Positions 56,921-64,000 of a DNA stretch of 64,000 nt are shown here, piece by piece. A program made the translations under genes and the position numbers. The DNA is taken from assembly GCF_007667275.1 (NCBI RefSeq), contig NZ_VDQT01000005.1, positions 186,001-250,000 on the forward strand. The letters are read 5' to 3'. Below the pieces are notes generated by a model. It made no database searches, was not told the origin of the DNA, and worked only from the letters and a program-made list of their open reading frames with translations. Each line of letters begins with the position of its first letter. Within the stretch, counting starts at the first letter, position 1. This DNA is from Stenotrophomonas rhizophila. Its GTDB lineage: Bacteria > Pseudomonadota > Gammaproteobacteria > Xanthomonadales > Xanthomonadaceae.

Positions 56921-58000
56921 ATGTCGAAGCTCGATCGCTACCTCCTGCGTGATTTCGTCCAGAGTTTCCTGGCCACCCTGATCGTCCTGCTGGTGGTAAG
57001 CGTGGGTGGGGTGCTGGTGGACATCCTCGGCAACATCGCCGACGGCCGCCTGCCGGCCCGCCTGCTGTTCTCCCAGCTGGGCCTGCAGTTCATCGTCTAC
57101 ATGCCGCTGATCCTGCCGCTGGCGCTGATGCTGGGCCTGCTACTGGCCACGGCCCGGCTGTACCGCGACTCGGAAATGGCGGTCCTGACCGCCATCGGGG
57201 TCGGCCCCAGGCGCCTGCTGCGGCCGGTGCTGATGCTGGTGCTGCCGGTGGTGGGGCTGGTGGCGCTGTGCTCGCTGTGGCTGGGCCCGTGGGCCGACCG
57301 CACCAGCGAGCGGCTGATCGCCGATGCCAACCGCAGCCTGGTCATGGCCGGGCTGGAATCGGGCAAGTTCACCATGCTGCCCAACGGCGGGGTGGTCTAC
57401 CTGTCCGCAGTGAGCACCGACGGCAGCAGCCTGGGCCGGATCTTCGTGCAGCGCACCCGCGGCGACCGCATTGAAGTGGCCTCGGCCGAGCGCGGCAAGA
57501 TGTTCTTCGAAGGCGAGCGCCAGCGCTACCTGCGGCTGGAAGACGGCCACCAGATCGAAGGCCCCGGCAACGGCGGGCTGGATTACCGGTTGATGACCTT
57601 CGCCAGCAACGACGTGGCCCTGCCTGACGGTGCCGACACCCGCGACACCGATGACTCCGAACTGCTGCCGACCACCCAGCTGTTCGGCGACGACCGGCCC
57701 GAGGCCCAGGCGCAGCTGCATTCCCGCCTGACCCCGCCGCTGATCGCACTGGCGTTCGCGCTGATGACCCTGCCGCTGGCGCGCAGTTCTCCGCGGCAGC
57801 AGCGCTATGGGCGCATGATGCTGGCCTTCCTCGCTTACATGGTCGGCACCAACCTGATGTTCATCGGTACCCGCTGGATCGCCGACGGCAAGCTGCCGGC
57901 CAACCTGGGCCTGTGGTGGCTCAGCCTGCCGCTGCTGGCACTGGCGATATGGATGTACCTGCGTGACGGCCGGCTGTCGCGCCCGCGGAGGACCGCATGA
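56921..58000 (+). CDS. lptF: LPS export permease LptF
   Basis: 359 residues. YjgP/YjgQ family: N-terminal amphipathic LDRYLLRDFVQSFLATLIVL, six membrane helices in two triplets and a periplasmic beta-jellyroll between them (about 125-260; TMLPNGGVVYLSAVSTDGSS). With LptG and LptB2 it extracts LPS from the inner membrane. Start at ATG 56921 by family N-terminus; 104 bp from divergent pepA. Confidence 0.95.
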   Translation: MSKLDRYLLRDFVQSFLATLIVLLVVSVGGVLVDILGNIADGRLPARLLFSQLGLQFIVYMPLILPLALMLGLLLATARLYRDSEMAVLTAIGVGPRRLLRPVLMLVLPVVGLVALCSLWLGPWADRTSERLIADANRSLVMAGLESGKFTMLPNGGVVYLSAVSTDGSSLGRIFVQRTRGDRIEVASAERGKMFFEGERQRYLRLEDGHQIEGPGNGGLDYRLMTFASNDVALPDGADTRDTDDSELLPTTQLFGDDRPEAQAQLHSRLTPPLIALAFALMTLPLARSSPRQQRYGRMMLAFLAYMVGTNLMFIGTRWIADGKLPANLGLWWLSLPLLALAIWMYLRDGRLSRPRRTA

Positions 58001-59103
58001 GGCTGCTCCCGATGCGTTTCGACGTGTACCTGGGCCGTGCGGTGTTTGGCACGGTGCTGCTGACCTGGGCGGTGCTGATCGGCCTGGACGTGGTGATGGC
58101 GCTGTCCGGCGAGTTCAAGGACGTGGGCAAGGGCGGCTATACGCTCGGCCATGCCGTGGCCTGGGTGCTGTACACCGTGCCGCGCAGGGCCTACACGTTC
58201 TTCCCTACCGCGGCGGTGATCGGCGCGCTGATGGGCCTGGGGCAGATGGCGGCCACCTCGGAACTGACCGCGCTGCGCGCGCTGGGGCTGTCGCGCAAGC
58301 GGCTCAGCGCCTCGGTGGCGATCGCGCTGTCGTTGATGACCGCGGTGATGGTGTTGAGTGGCGAAACCCTGGCGCCGTGGGCGCAGGAGCGTGCCGACAA
58401 CATCAAGGCCAGCGCGAAATCCGGGCAGAGCCTGTCCGCCTCACGCTATTCGGGAATCTGGGTGCGCGAGGGCGACACCTTCCTCAGCGCGGGCAGCGGC
58501 GAAGAACAGCTGCTGCCCGGAGGGGGCACCCAGCTGACCCTGAATGACGTGCGGCTGTACCAGATCGCGGCCAACGGCGGCATTGCAACACTGACCCACG
58601 CTGCCACCGTGGTGCACGGCGCGGACGGCTGGACGCTGAACCAGGTCCGTCGCGACACCTTCGGCGAGCGCTCGGCCACCCGCACCACCGCAGCCTCGGA
58701 AAAGTGGAATTCGCAGCTGGATGCCGGCGCGCTGGCCACCGGTTTCTCCAAGCCGCGCAACCTGGCCGCGCGCGACCTGCGCACCAGCATCGAGTACCGC
58801 AAGCGCAACGGGCTGGATGCGCGCGATTTCGAGGACATCTACTGGAGCCGCTGGTTCTACCCGCTCAACGTGCTGGCGCTGTGCCTGGCCGCGGTGCCGT
58901 TCGCGTTCGGGTCGCTGCGCAGCGGCGGCATGGGCAAGCGCCTGTTCCTGGGCATCCTGTTCGCGCTGGGCTTCTGGCTGCTGCAGCTGTTCTTCGGCCG
59001 AATGGCCGGTGCCCTGAAGTTCGACTACCGCATCGCCTACGCGCTGCCGCCGATCGTGATGCTGGTGGTGTCGGGCATGTTGTTCCGGCGCAAGTCGGGG
59101 TGA
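57997..59103 (+). CDS. lptG: LPS export permease LptG
   Basis: 368 residues. Same fold as LptF: FDVYLGRAVFGTVLLTWAVL, ELTALRALGLSRKRLSASVA coupling region, periplasmic jellyroll (SGIWVREGDTFLSAGSGEEQ) and the C-terminal helices with PFAFGSLRSGGMGKRLFLGI. ATGA overlap with lptF. Confidence 0.95.
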   Translation: MRLLPMRFDVYLGRAVFGTVLLTWAVLIGLDVVMALSGEFKDVGKGGYTLGHAVAWVLYTVPRRAYTFFPTAAVIGALMGLGQMAATSELTALRALGLSRKRLSASVAIALSLMTAVMVLSGETLAPWAQERADNIKASAKSGQSLSASRYSGIWVREGDTFLSAGSGEEQLLPGGGTQLTLNDVRLYQIAANGGIATLTHAATVVHGADGWTLNQVRRDTFGERSATRTTAASEKWNSQLDAGALATGFSKPRNLAARDLRTSIEYRKRNGLDARDFEDIYWSRWFYPLNVLALCLAAVPFAFGSLRSGGMGKRLFLGILFALGFWLLQLFFGRMAGALKFDYRIAYALPPIVMLVVSGMLFRRKSG

Positions 59104-59185
59104 TGGGCTGACGGGCGGCTTCGGTCGGGTCTAAACGCGGGTGGGATGGTCTCAACCGGTGTTGGACCGGTGTTGGATGCTTGAG

Positions 59186-59263
59186 CCGCGCTGCGCGCGG
59201 TTTCCGGCCAACGGCCGGGGCTACGGATTGTTACAGGCCCATTGGGATCCGGATCAACCAACC
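59186..59263. repeat. 78-bp dispersed repeat, copy 2
   Basis: Same orientation and length as 1098-1175. Includes a SMAG-like palindrome at 59204-59224 (CCGGCCAACGGCCGGGGCTAC less one base on the left). It is followed 15 bases later by copy 4 of the 58-bp repeat. Confidence 0.85.
59204..59224 (-). repeat. SMAG-like GTAG palindrome
   Basis: CCGGCCAACGGCCGG then GGCTAC, identical in core to 1116-1136. Lies after lptG. Confidence 0.7.
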
Positions 59264-59278
59264 ATGGGCTTCGAGGGG

Positions 59279-59336
59279 GTAGGGTCGGTTCCCAAACGAC
59301 TGCCGATACCGATGATCGGCCCTTTGACGCATGGAC
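59279..59336 (+). repeat. 58-bp dispersed repeat, copy 4 (plus)
   Basis: GTAGGGTCGGTTCCCAAACG...CCTTTGACGCATGGAC. Closest to copy 3 (51808-51865), with which it matches over 76 bp. It ends 20 bases before the stop of the RDD gene. Confidence 0.8.
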
Positions 59337-59355
59337 GTTGATCGAAGAAGCGCCA

Positions 59356-59829
59356 TTAACGCTTCGGCGCCCGCTGCATTCGCGTATGGGACATCCGGTC
59401 ATGCCACGTCTGGCGCTGGCGGTCGATCAACGCCCACCACAGCCCGAGACCGCCCAGCAGCACCGACACCGTACCCACCGCATAACGCAGCCACAGCTGC
59501 CGCCGCGTGGGCGCGGTGCCATCGGCGCCTACCACCTGCAATCGCCACGGCCGCATTCCAAGGGTCTGGCCGCCGCGCCGCCAGCTTTCAACGGCATACA
59601 CCCCGGTCACCGCCCAGCAACACCCCCACAGCAGCCACTGCAACGCACTGAACGGGGCGATGTTGTCGCGCAGCGCATGGCCGGCCGCATAGCCGGCGGT
59701 GAACAGCGCGCCGACCAGCATCCACAGCGCCAGTGCCGGGAAGAAGTCATACAGCAGCGACAGCAGTCGCCACACCAGCAGCGATGCAGGGCGGGCGGTA
59801 TCCGTGGCCACAGCGGTAGGTGCGCTCAT
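59356..59829 (-). CDS. RDD family membrane protein
   Basis: 157 residues. Begins with a short tail and the RDD-type [20 protein letters not shown] (here R-x(5)-YD), two helices, [19 protein letters not shown] and a last helix, ending with [14 protein letters not shown], the conserved RDD C-terminal block. Function of the family is not settled; some members are ion exchangers. Its neighbour on the other strand is xerD, 47 bp away. Confidence 0.85.
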   Translation of the reverse strand: MSAPTAVATDTARPASLLVWRLLSLLYDFFPALALWMLVGALFTAGYAAGHALRDNIAPFSALQWLLWGCCWAVTGVYAVESWRRGGQTLGMRPWRLQVVGADGTAPTRRQLWLRYAVGTVSVLLGGLGLWWALIDRQRQTWHDRMSHTRMQRAPKR

Positions 59830-59876
59830 GCGCCGAGCATACCTGCGCCGGCGTCCGGTTTCCGTATCCTGTGCGC

Positions 59877-60851
59877 ATGCCCGACACCACCACCCCCGCC
59901 GCGCGCCGCCAGCTGGTGCAGCACCTGCCCGAGCTGCGCGCCGACGATGCCACGCTGATCCGCCACTTCCTGGACGCAATCTGGGCCGAGCAGGGCCTGG
60001 CTCGCGCCAGCCTGGACAGCTACCGGCGCGATCTGGAAGGCCTTGCGCGCTGGCGCGACGGCGCGGGCGGCGGCCTGGCCGGCATCGACCGCGCCGGCCT
60101 GTTCGACTACCTGGCGTGGCGCGCGAAGCACGGCTGGTCGCCGCGCAGCAACGCGCGGCTGCTGTCGGCGCTGCGCGCTTTCTTCGCTGACGCGCTGCGG
60201 CGCGGCCAGCGCAGCGAAGACCCGAGCGCGCTGCTGGACCCGCCACGGTTGCCGCGCCTGCTGCCCAAGGCGCTGGCCGAGAGCCAGATCGATGCGCTGC
60301 TCGCCGCGCCGGACGTGGCGCAGCCGCTGGGCCTGCGCGACCGCGCAATGCTCGAGCTGATGTATGCCGCCGGCCTGCGCGTGAGCGAACTGGTCGAGCT
60401 GCCGGCCAATGCGGTGAACCTGCGCCAGGGCGTATTGCGGGTAACGGGCAAGGGCAGCAAGGAACGGCTCGTGCCGCTGGGCGAGGAATCCCAGCACTGG
60501 CTGGAGCGCTACCTGCGCGAGGCGCGGCCGCAGCTGGTCGGCACGCGGACGGTGCCGGCGCGCGACGGCGAGGTGCCGCTGTTCCTGGAACCCTCGCTGC
60601 AGCCGCTGAGCCGCCAGCAGTTCTGGACGCTGGTGAAGAAATACGCCGCGCTGGCCGGGATCGATCCGGTGCGGATCAGCCCGCACGGGCTGCGGCACAG
60701 CTTCGCCACCCACCTGCTCAACCGCGGCGCCGACCTGCGCGCGCTGCAGATGCTGCTGGGCCACAGCTCGCTGTCCACCACCCAGATCTACACCCTGGTC
60801 GCGCGCGAGCACCTGCAGAAGCTGCACGCGAAACACCACCCGCGCGGGTAG
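59877..60851 (+). CDS. xerD: site-specific tyrosine recombinase XerD
   Basis: 324 residues. N-terminal SAM-like DNA-binding domain ([31 protein letters not shown]) and the catalytic domain with Arg in [13 protein letters not shown], Lys in [14 protein letters not shown]-x2-R in [21 protein letters not shown], His in [13 protein letters not shown] and the nucleophilic Tyr in that last stretch. Resolves chromosome dimers at dif with XerC. In many gammaproteobacteria dsbC follows, as here with one gene in between. Confidence 0.93.
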   Translation: MPDTTTPAARRQLVQHLPELRADDATLIRHFLDAIWAEQGLARASLDSYRRDLEGLARWRDGAGGGLAGIDRAGLFDYLAWRAKHGWSPRSNARLLSALRAFFADALRRGQRSEDPSALLDPPRLPRLLPKALAESQIDALLAAPDVAQPLGLRDRAMLELMYAAGLRVSELVELPANAVNLRQGVLRVTGKGSKERLVPLGEESQHWLERYLREARPQLVGTRTVPARDGEVPLFLEPSLQPLSRQQFWTLVKKYAALAGIDPVRISPHGLRHSFATHLLNRGADLRALQMLLGHSSLSTTQIYTLVAREHLQKLHAKHHPRG

Positions 60852-60861
60852 GGTCGACCCC

Positions 60862-61689
60862 TCAGGCGCTGGATTCACCCGGTCGCCAGTCGCGCGGCAG
60901 GCTGATCGCGCGGGGCTCGCCCAGCCGCGGCGGTTTCGGCGGCGCCGGGCCGGTGGGCAACGGCCGTGCCAGCCACGACGCGTGGCGGTCGGCGTCGACC
61001 GGATCGACCAGCCGGGCGGTGGCGACCCGCCCGCCGGGGCCGTCGCTGTTGGTCAGCATTTCCCGCCGCAGGTAGCGCACCACGTTCGACTCTGGACCTG
61101 CCTGGGCCGAACCCACTGGCGCACGCACTTTCAGCTCGTTGAAGACCGCTGCGACCGCCTGCATCGGTCGCAGGGTGGGATCCGCGTCGGCCATGAGTCT
61201 TGCGGTGGCCAGCACTTCAGCGCGCAGCTCCTTGAGCGAGTTTAACCGGCCGTCCCACACGCCTTCGGCCAACCTCGCCATGGCGCGGTCCTGGAACTGT
61301 TCGATGGACGCCACCGAGGTCCGCGAGGTGACCGACGTGCGTGACGCCAGCGACTCCAGCGAACCGGAGAGACTGTGCGTGGCGGACACCGGAGAAGGGT
61401 TGCAGATGCGGGTCAGCATGTCCTGCATGGACTGGCTGTGCGCCATGGGCGATCGATCCCGATACAGCGTCTGGCGCAGGTCGGTCAGGTAGCGGCTGCG
61501 GTTGACCAGCTGCGTTGCGGTCAGGTGGCCCCCACGCCACGCCTGGGTTAAACGCGCTTCCCGGTTCTTGATCGCGATGAGGGCCGTGTCGAAGCGGCCG
61601 TTGTTGGGAGAGCGGACACTCAGCTCCACCTTGGCTGCGGTGCTGCCAAGCTGTGCTTTGACCCAGACCAGTGGGGAAGGAATGCGCAT
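60862..61689 (-). CDS. protein of unknown function (orphan)
   Basis: 275 residues from ATG 61689 (ATG 61722 would add 11). No family recognised. Basic, Ser/Arg/Ala-rich, no signal peptide or membrane helix evident: MRIPSPLVWVKAQLGSTAAK at the start, a Ser/Thr-rich middle (SLASRTSVTSRTSVASIEQF), a helical stretch (AMARLAEGVWDGRLNSLKEL) and a Pro-rich end (PTGPAPPKPPRLGEP). It sits on the opposite strand between xerD and dsbC, normally neighbours. Its N-terminus resembles that of the orphan at 62631. A secreted effector-like protein is one idea; not demonstrated. Confidence 0.55.
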   Translation of the reverse strand: MRIPSPLVWVKAQLGSTAAKVELSVRSPNNGRFDTALIAIKNREARLTQAWRGGHLTATQLVNRSRYLTDLRQTLYRDRSPMAHSQSMQDMLTRICNPSPVSATHSLSGSLESLASRTSVTSRTSVASIEQFQDRAMARLAEGVWDGRLNSLKELRAEVLATARLMADADPTLRPMQAVAAVFNELKVRAPVGSAQAGPESNVVRYLRREMLTNSDGPGGRVATARLVDPVDADRHASWLARPLPTGPAPPKPPRLGEPRAISLPRDWRPGESSA

Positions 61690-61824
61690 GCGGCGGGGAA
61701 TCGATTCGGGGGATGGAATCATCCCCGCCCGGGGCGGCGCCGGCTTTCAGGAATCGCTCGGCCTCACGGGCCTCACCCGCGCGGCTGTGCGAGAATCCGG
61801 CCACTCTCTTCCGTGGATGTACAG

Positions 61825-62613
61825 ATGCGTCGAGTTCTTACCGTGGCCCTGTTCAGTGCGCTCAGCGTGAGTGCCTGCGCCCAGCCGGCCGCCCCCGGTG
61901 CCACGCCGGCGGCCAAGCCGGGCAGCAACGCTGCCGCCCCCGCCGCCAAGGGCAATGCGACTGCCGACCAGACCGTGCGCAGCGCGCTGGCCGGGCTGGA
62001 CCCGAAGTTCAAGCCGGACTACATCGGCGCCGCGCCGTTCCCCGGGTTCCGCGAGGTGCTGGTCGGCGGGCAGGTGCTGTACGTCTCCGACGACGGCCGT
62101 TACCTGATGCAGTCGCAGCCCTATGACATCCAGAACCGCGCGCCGGCCAGCAGTGCCGGCCTGCTGGCCTACCGCAAGGCACTGCTGGACAAGGTGCCGC
62201 GTGGCGAGCGGATCGTGTTCGCCGCCGCCAAGCCCAAGCACACCCTGACGGTATTCACCGACATCGAATGCGGCTACTGCCGCAAGATGCACCAGGACAT
62301 TCCGGAGCTGAACAAGCTCGGCATCACCGTGGAATACCTGGCCTTCCCGCGCATGGGCCCGGCCAGCCAGGATTTCAAAGACATGATCTCGGTCTGGTGC
62401 GCGGCCGATCGCCGCCAGGCACTGACCAGCGCCAAGCAGGGCCAGCCGGTGGCGCCGAAGAACTGCACCAGCCCGGTGGCCATGCAGTACAACCTCGGCC
62501 AGCAGGTGGGCGTGAGCGGCACCCCGGCGGTATTCGCCGCCGATGGTACCCAGCTGGGCGGCTATGTGCCGCCGGCGCAGCTGCTCAAGGCGCTGGAGCG
62601 CCAGGCGAACTGA
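61825..62613 (+). CDS. dsbC: DsbC-like thiol:disulfide interchange protein
   Basis: 262 residues. Exported; an Ala/Pro-rich linker follows the signal, then the DsbC N-terminal dimerisation region (FKPDYIGAAPFPGFREVLVG, VLYVSDDGRYLM) and the thioredoxin domain with TVFTDIECGYCRKMHQDI (C-G-Y-C, the DsbC active site), VEYLAFPRMGP, a second Cys pair and the cis-Pro loop VSGTPAVFAADGTQLGGYVP. The signal ends LSVSAC, which can be read as a lipobox, so the protein may be a lipoprotein; most DsbC are soluble. ATG 61825 chosen; GTG 61813 is possible. Confidence 0.9.
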   Translation: MRRVLTVALFSALSVSACAQPAAPGATPAAKPGSNAAAPAAKGNATADQTVRSALAGLDPKFKPDYIGAAPFPGFREVLVGGQVLYVSDDGRYLMQSQPYDIQNRAPASSAGLLAYRKALLDKVPRGERIVFAAAKPKHTLTVFTDIECGYCRKMHQDIPELNKLGITVEYLAFPRMGPASQDFKDMISVWCAADRRQALTSAKQGQPVAPKNCTSPVAMQYNLGQQVGVSGTPAVFAADGTQLGGYVPPAQLLKALERQAN

Positions 62614-62617
62614 GCCA

Positions 62618-62651
62618 GCGCCGCTTTGGATCACAGGGTCCGAAGCGGCGC
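62618..62651. terminator. long hairpin between convergent dsbC and the orphan gene
   Basis: GCGCCGCTT at 62618 pairs with AAGCGGCGC at 62643-62651, with an inner GGA/TCC helix. No T-run. It includes the last codons of the minus-strand gene. Confidence 0.45.
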
Positions 62652-63275
62652 CTCACGCCAGGTCGAATCGTCGACCACGTCGCCCAGCAGTCGTACACGT
62701 ACCCCGTACCGTTGCGTGAGCTCTGCCAGGATGTCCGTCATCAGGTCGTCCTGCGCGGGAGTCGTGAACAGCGTGTGCGCCGTCTCGTGCGGTGACGAGG
62801 GTGGCGCCGTAACGCTCACCGCATCCCATTCGCCCTCGGCGTCGCTGGCGGGGTAGTCGCCGTCGTCGGGCAGGTCGTCAGCGCCCCCAGCGCCAGCCAG
62901 CCTGGATTCACCGAACAGATCGGCGGTGCTGCTGTCGCAGCGCGGATCCAGGAAGTCCCGCAGTGCGCTTCCGCCGAAGCCATGGTGCAGCCAACTGTGG
63001 TTGTCGGGCAGCGCGGTTACCCGCGGCGCGGCCCATCCTGGCGAGCGTACGGCACGGAAGAAAAAGGATGGCGCGCCTGCGCGGGGCCCAGGGTCGGACC
63101 GTGGCGGGTCGAATGAGCTGCGGAGCTCTTCGCGGTCTTTCTTCCATTTCCGGTTGTCGTTGCGGATGGCGGTGAGGATCGGCGTCTTGACCGCGCGTCG
63201 GTCTTTGAGGGTCGTCTGTGCGCTCCGGCTGCCGAAGCCGGCGAAGATGCACAGCAGGGCGGTGGGGGTCCGCAT
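62631..63275 (-). CDS. protein of unknown function (orphan)
   Basis: 214 residues from ATG 63275; a TTG three codons upstream is also in frame. No family recognised. Start MRTPTALLCIFAGFGSRSAQ, basic KTPILTAIRNDNRKWKKDRE, a Pro/Arg-rich middle (PPRSDPGPRAGAPSFFFRAV), then an acidic half (ADDLPDDGDYPASDAEGEWD) and a final helix (DDLMTDILAELTQRYGVRVR). Charge switches from basic to acidic along the chain. No Shine-Dalgarno is evident. Resembles the 60862 orphan near the N-terminus. Could be an effector-like or immunity-like protein; unproven. Confidence 0.55.
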   Translation of the reverse strand: MRTPTALLCIFAGFGSRSAQTTLKDRRAVKTPILTAIRNDNRKWKKDREELRSSFDPPRSDPGPRAGAPSFFFRAVRSPGWAAPRVTALPDNHSWLHHGFGGSALRDFLDPRCDSSTADLFGESRLAGAGGADDLPDDGDYPASDAEGEWDAVSVTAPPSSPHETAHTLFTTPAQDDLMTDILAELTQRYGVRVRLLGDVVDDSTWREAPLRTL

Positions 63276-63479
63276 GGGATGCAAGGCGCCATGGAAAAAG
63301 GGACCGCCATTATTGAAAGGCAGTCCCTGTCGGCTTCCAGAAAATGCTCAGGTACTGGCATGCGCGCATCCCTGCGTCGCTTTCAGTCGCGAATGACGCG
63401 TCCCTGCGCGAGCGGGGTGCAACCGTGGCGTTGCGCGTCTGCGTTGCAGTTACGTCATGCATGGCGGCATGCAGGTGCA

Positions 63480-63502
63480 CCCGGGGCCATGGCGGCCCCG
63501 GG
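63480..63502. terminator. inverted repeat after the chitinase gene
   Basis: CCCGGGGCC-ATGGC-GGCCCCGGG: nine perfect pairs, loop of five, 11 bases downstream of the chitinase stop on the minus strand. No T-run. Confidence 0.5.
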
Positions 63503-63513
63503 CGCGGTGACGC

Positions 63514-64000
63514 TTATTTCAGGCCATTGCTGATCGTGTTGACCAGCGTGCCCTGGGTGTCATCGCCGCTGAACTCCCAGAAGAACGCGCCGCCCAGTCC
63601 CTGGGTTTTCACGTAGCCCATCTTCTCGGTCACCATCGCCGGGGTGTCGAAGCTCCAGAAGGTGGTGCCGTTGTAGCTCCAGGTGGCCCGCGCGGTGGCG
63701 TCGGTGAAGACCGGATGGTTGAGGTTCTTCAACACCTTCCAGTCTTCGATGCCCGCCTCGTAGGTCCCCGGTGCGGCCGTGCCCGTCTGGTACAGCCCGT
63801 TGTTGACGTTGGGCACGTTGGTCCAGCCGCGGCCGTAGAAGCCGATGCCCAGGTTGAGCTTGCTGGCCGGCACCCCGCGGGCGAGGAAGGCTTCCATCGC
63901 ATCGTTGCTGTTGTACAGCTTCACATCACCGGTGGAAGGGTCGGCCGGCGAATCGAACAGCGCCGAATGGTGCCCGGTCTTCGGGTCGAACGCGCCGTGG
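63514..64000 (-). CDS. GH18 chitinase, C-terminal part (5' end outside window)
   Basis: Open to the window edge; about 161 residues visible. The segment GAFDPKTGHHSALFDSPADP then VKLYNSNDAMEAFLARGVPA, SKLNLGIGFYGRGWTNVPN, a short insertion domain (YQTGTAAPGTYEAGIEDWKV) and the last barrel strands GYVKTQGLGGAFFWEFSGDD belong to GH18 chitinases of the ChiA/ChiC type; the active-site DxxDxDxE lies upstream outside the window. Stenotrophomonas strains secrete such chitinases. The visible end shows no C-terminal binding module, so any would be N-terminal. Confidence 0.88.
   Translation of the reverse strand, partial: HGAFDPKTGHHSALFDSPADPSTGDVKLYNSNDAMEAFLARGVPASKLNLGIGFYGRGWTNVPNVNNGLYQTGTAAPGTYEAGIEDWKVLKNLNHPVFTDATARATWSYNGTTFWSFDTPAMVTEKMGYVKTQGLGGAFFWEFSGDDTQGTLVNTISNGLK

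Noticed and set aside
59877..60851. Integron or phage integrase
   Set aside because: Length, catalytic residues and neighbourhood fit chromosomal XerD; no attachment site or phage genes nearby.

Overview
The window is a GC-rich gammaproteobacterial chromosome segment, most likely Stenotrophomonas or a close Xanthomonadaceae relative. Four things suggest this. The LPS locus sits between metB and etfA, as is classical for Xanthomonas. rmlBACD is followed by xanB/xanA-type genes. An H-NS-like gene of XrvA type, a chitinase and conserved operons (pepA-holC-valS, lptFG, xerD, dsbC) are present. Many GTAG-ended palindromes, like the SMAG repeats described in S. maltophilia, lie in the intergenic spaces. 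The species call is an inference.

Layout. 1-1.1 kb: end of a fumarylacetoacetate hydrolase gene and maiA (tyrosine catabolism). 1.3-6 kb: pilU, a DUF4398/OmpA-like envelope pair, a small DUF465 gene and cbs. 6.1-18.9 kb: metB, directly overlapped by an ABC-transporter-dependent O-antigen operon. This holds wzm, wzt, a methyltransferase with coiled coil, a second protein that looks like a decayed copy of it with a longer coiled coil, and two GT2-GT4 glycosyltransferase pairs separated by a small NAD-dependent epimerase-like gene. 18.9-21.8 kb: a gtrA/gtrB pair and a divergent polytopic GT-C-like protein. 21.9-25.4 kb: etfA/etfB and a GT39-like mannosyl/arabinosyl-type transferase. 25.6-31.8 kb: rmlBACD (dTDP-L-rhamnose), and on the other strand xanB and xanA (GDP-mannose and sugar phosphates). 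32-33.3 kb: scoAB CoA transferase. 33.4-40.9 kb: a WbsX-type protein, a SymE-like toxin gene with a possible antisense RNA, a five-gene glycan-modification operon ending in a second GtrA, and a UDP-xylose synthase gene.

41-64 kb is mostly housekeeping: AlkB-like oxygenase, an Mla/Pqi-like lipid ABC system, a ThrE-type exporter, an H-NS-like protein, proS, a DUF4124 protein, pssA, a candidate divergent holD followed by rimI, valS, holC, pepA, lptF, lptG, an RDD membrane protein, xerD, a DsbC-like protein flanked by two unrecognised genes, and the 3' part of a GH18 chitinase. No tRNA, rRNA, CRISPR array, transposase or prophage gene was seen.

How it fits together: rml and xan genes make nucleotide sugars. 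The GT2/GT4 enzymes would assemble a polysaccharide on the cytoplasmic face. The methyltransferase/coiled-coil proteins are good candidates for chain-end modification and length control, and Wzm/Wzt (whose ATPase carries a C-terminal recognition domain) would export it. The gtr-like modules could decorate it in the periplasm. The same window encodes LptF and LptG, which later move LPS to the surface. The strongest points for follow-up are the methyltransferase/pseudo-methyltransferase pair, the candidate psi (HolD) subunit carrying a REP element inside its reading frame, the SymE locus, and several dispersed repeat families.
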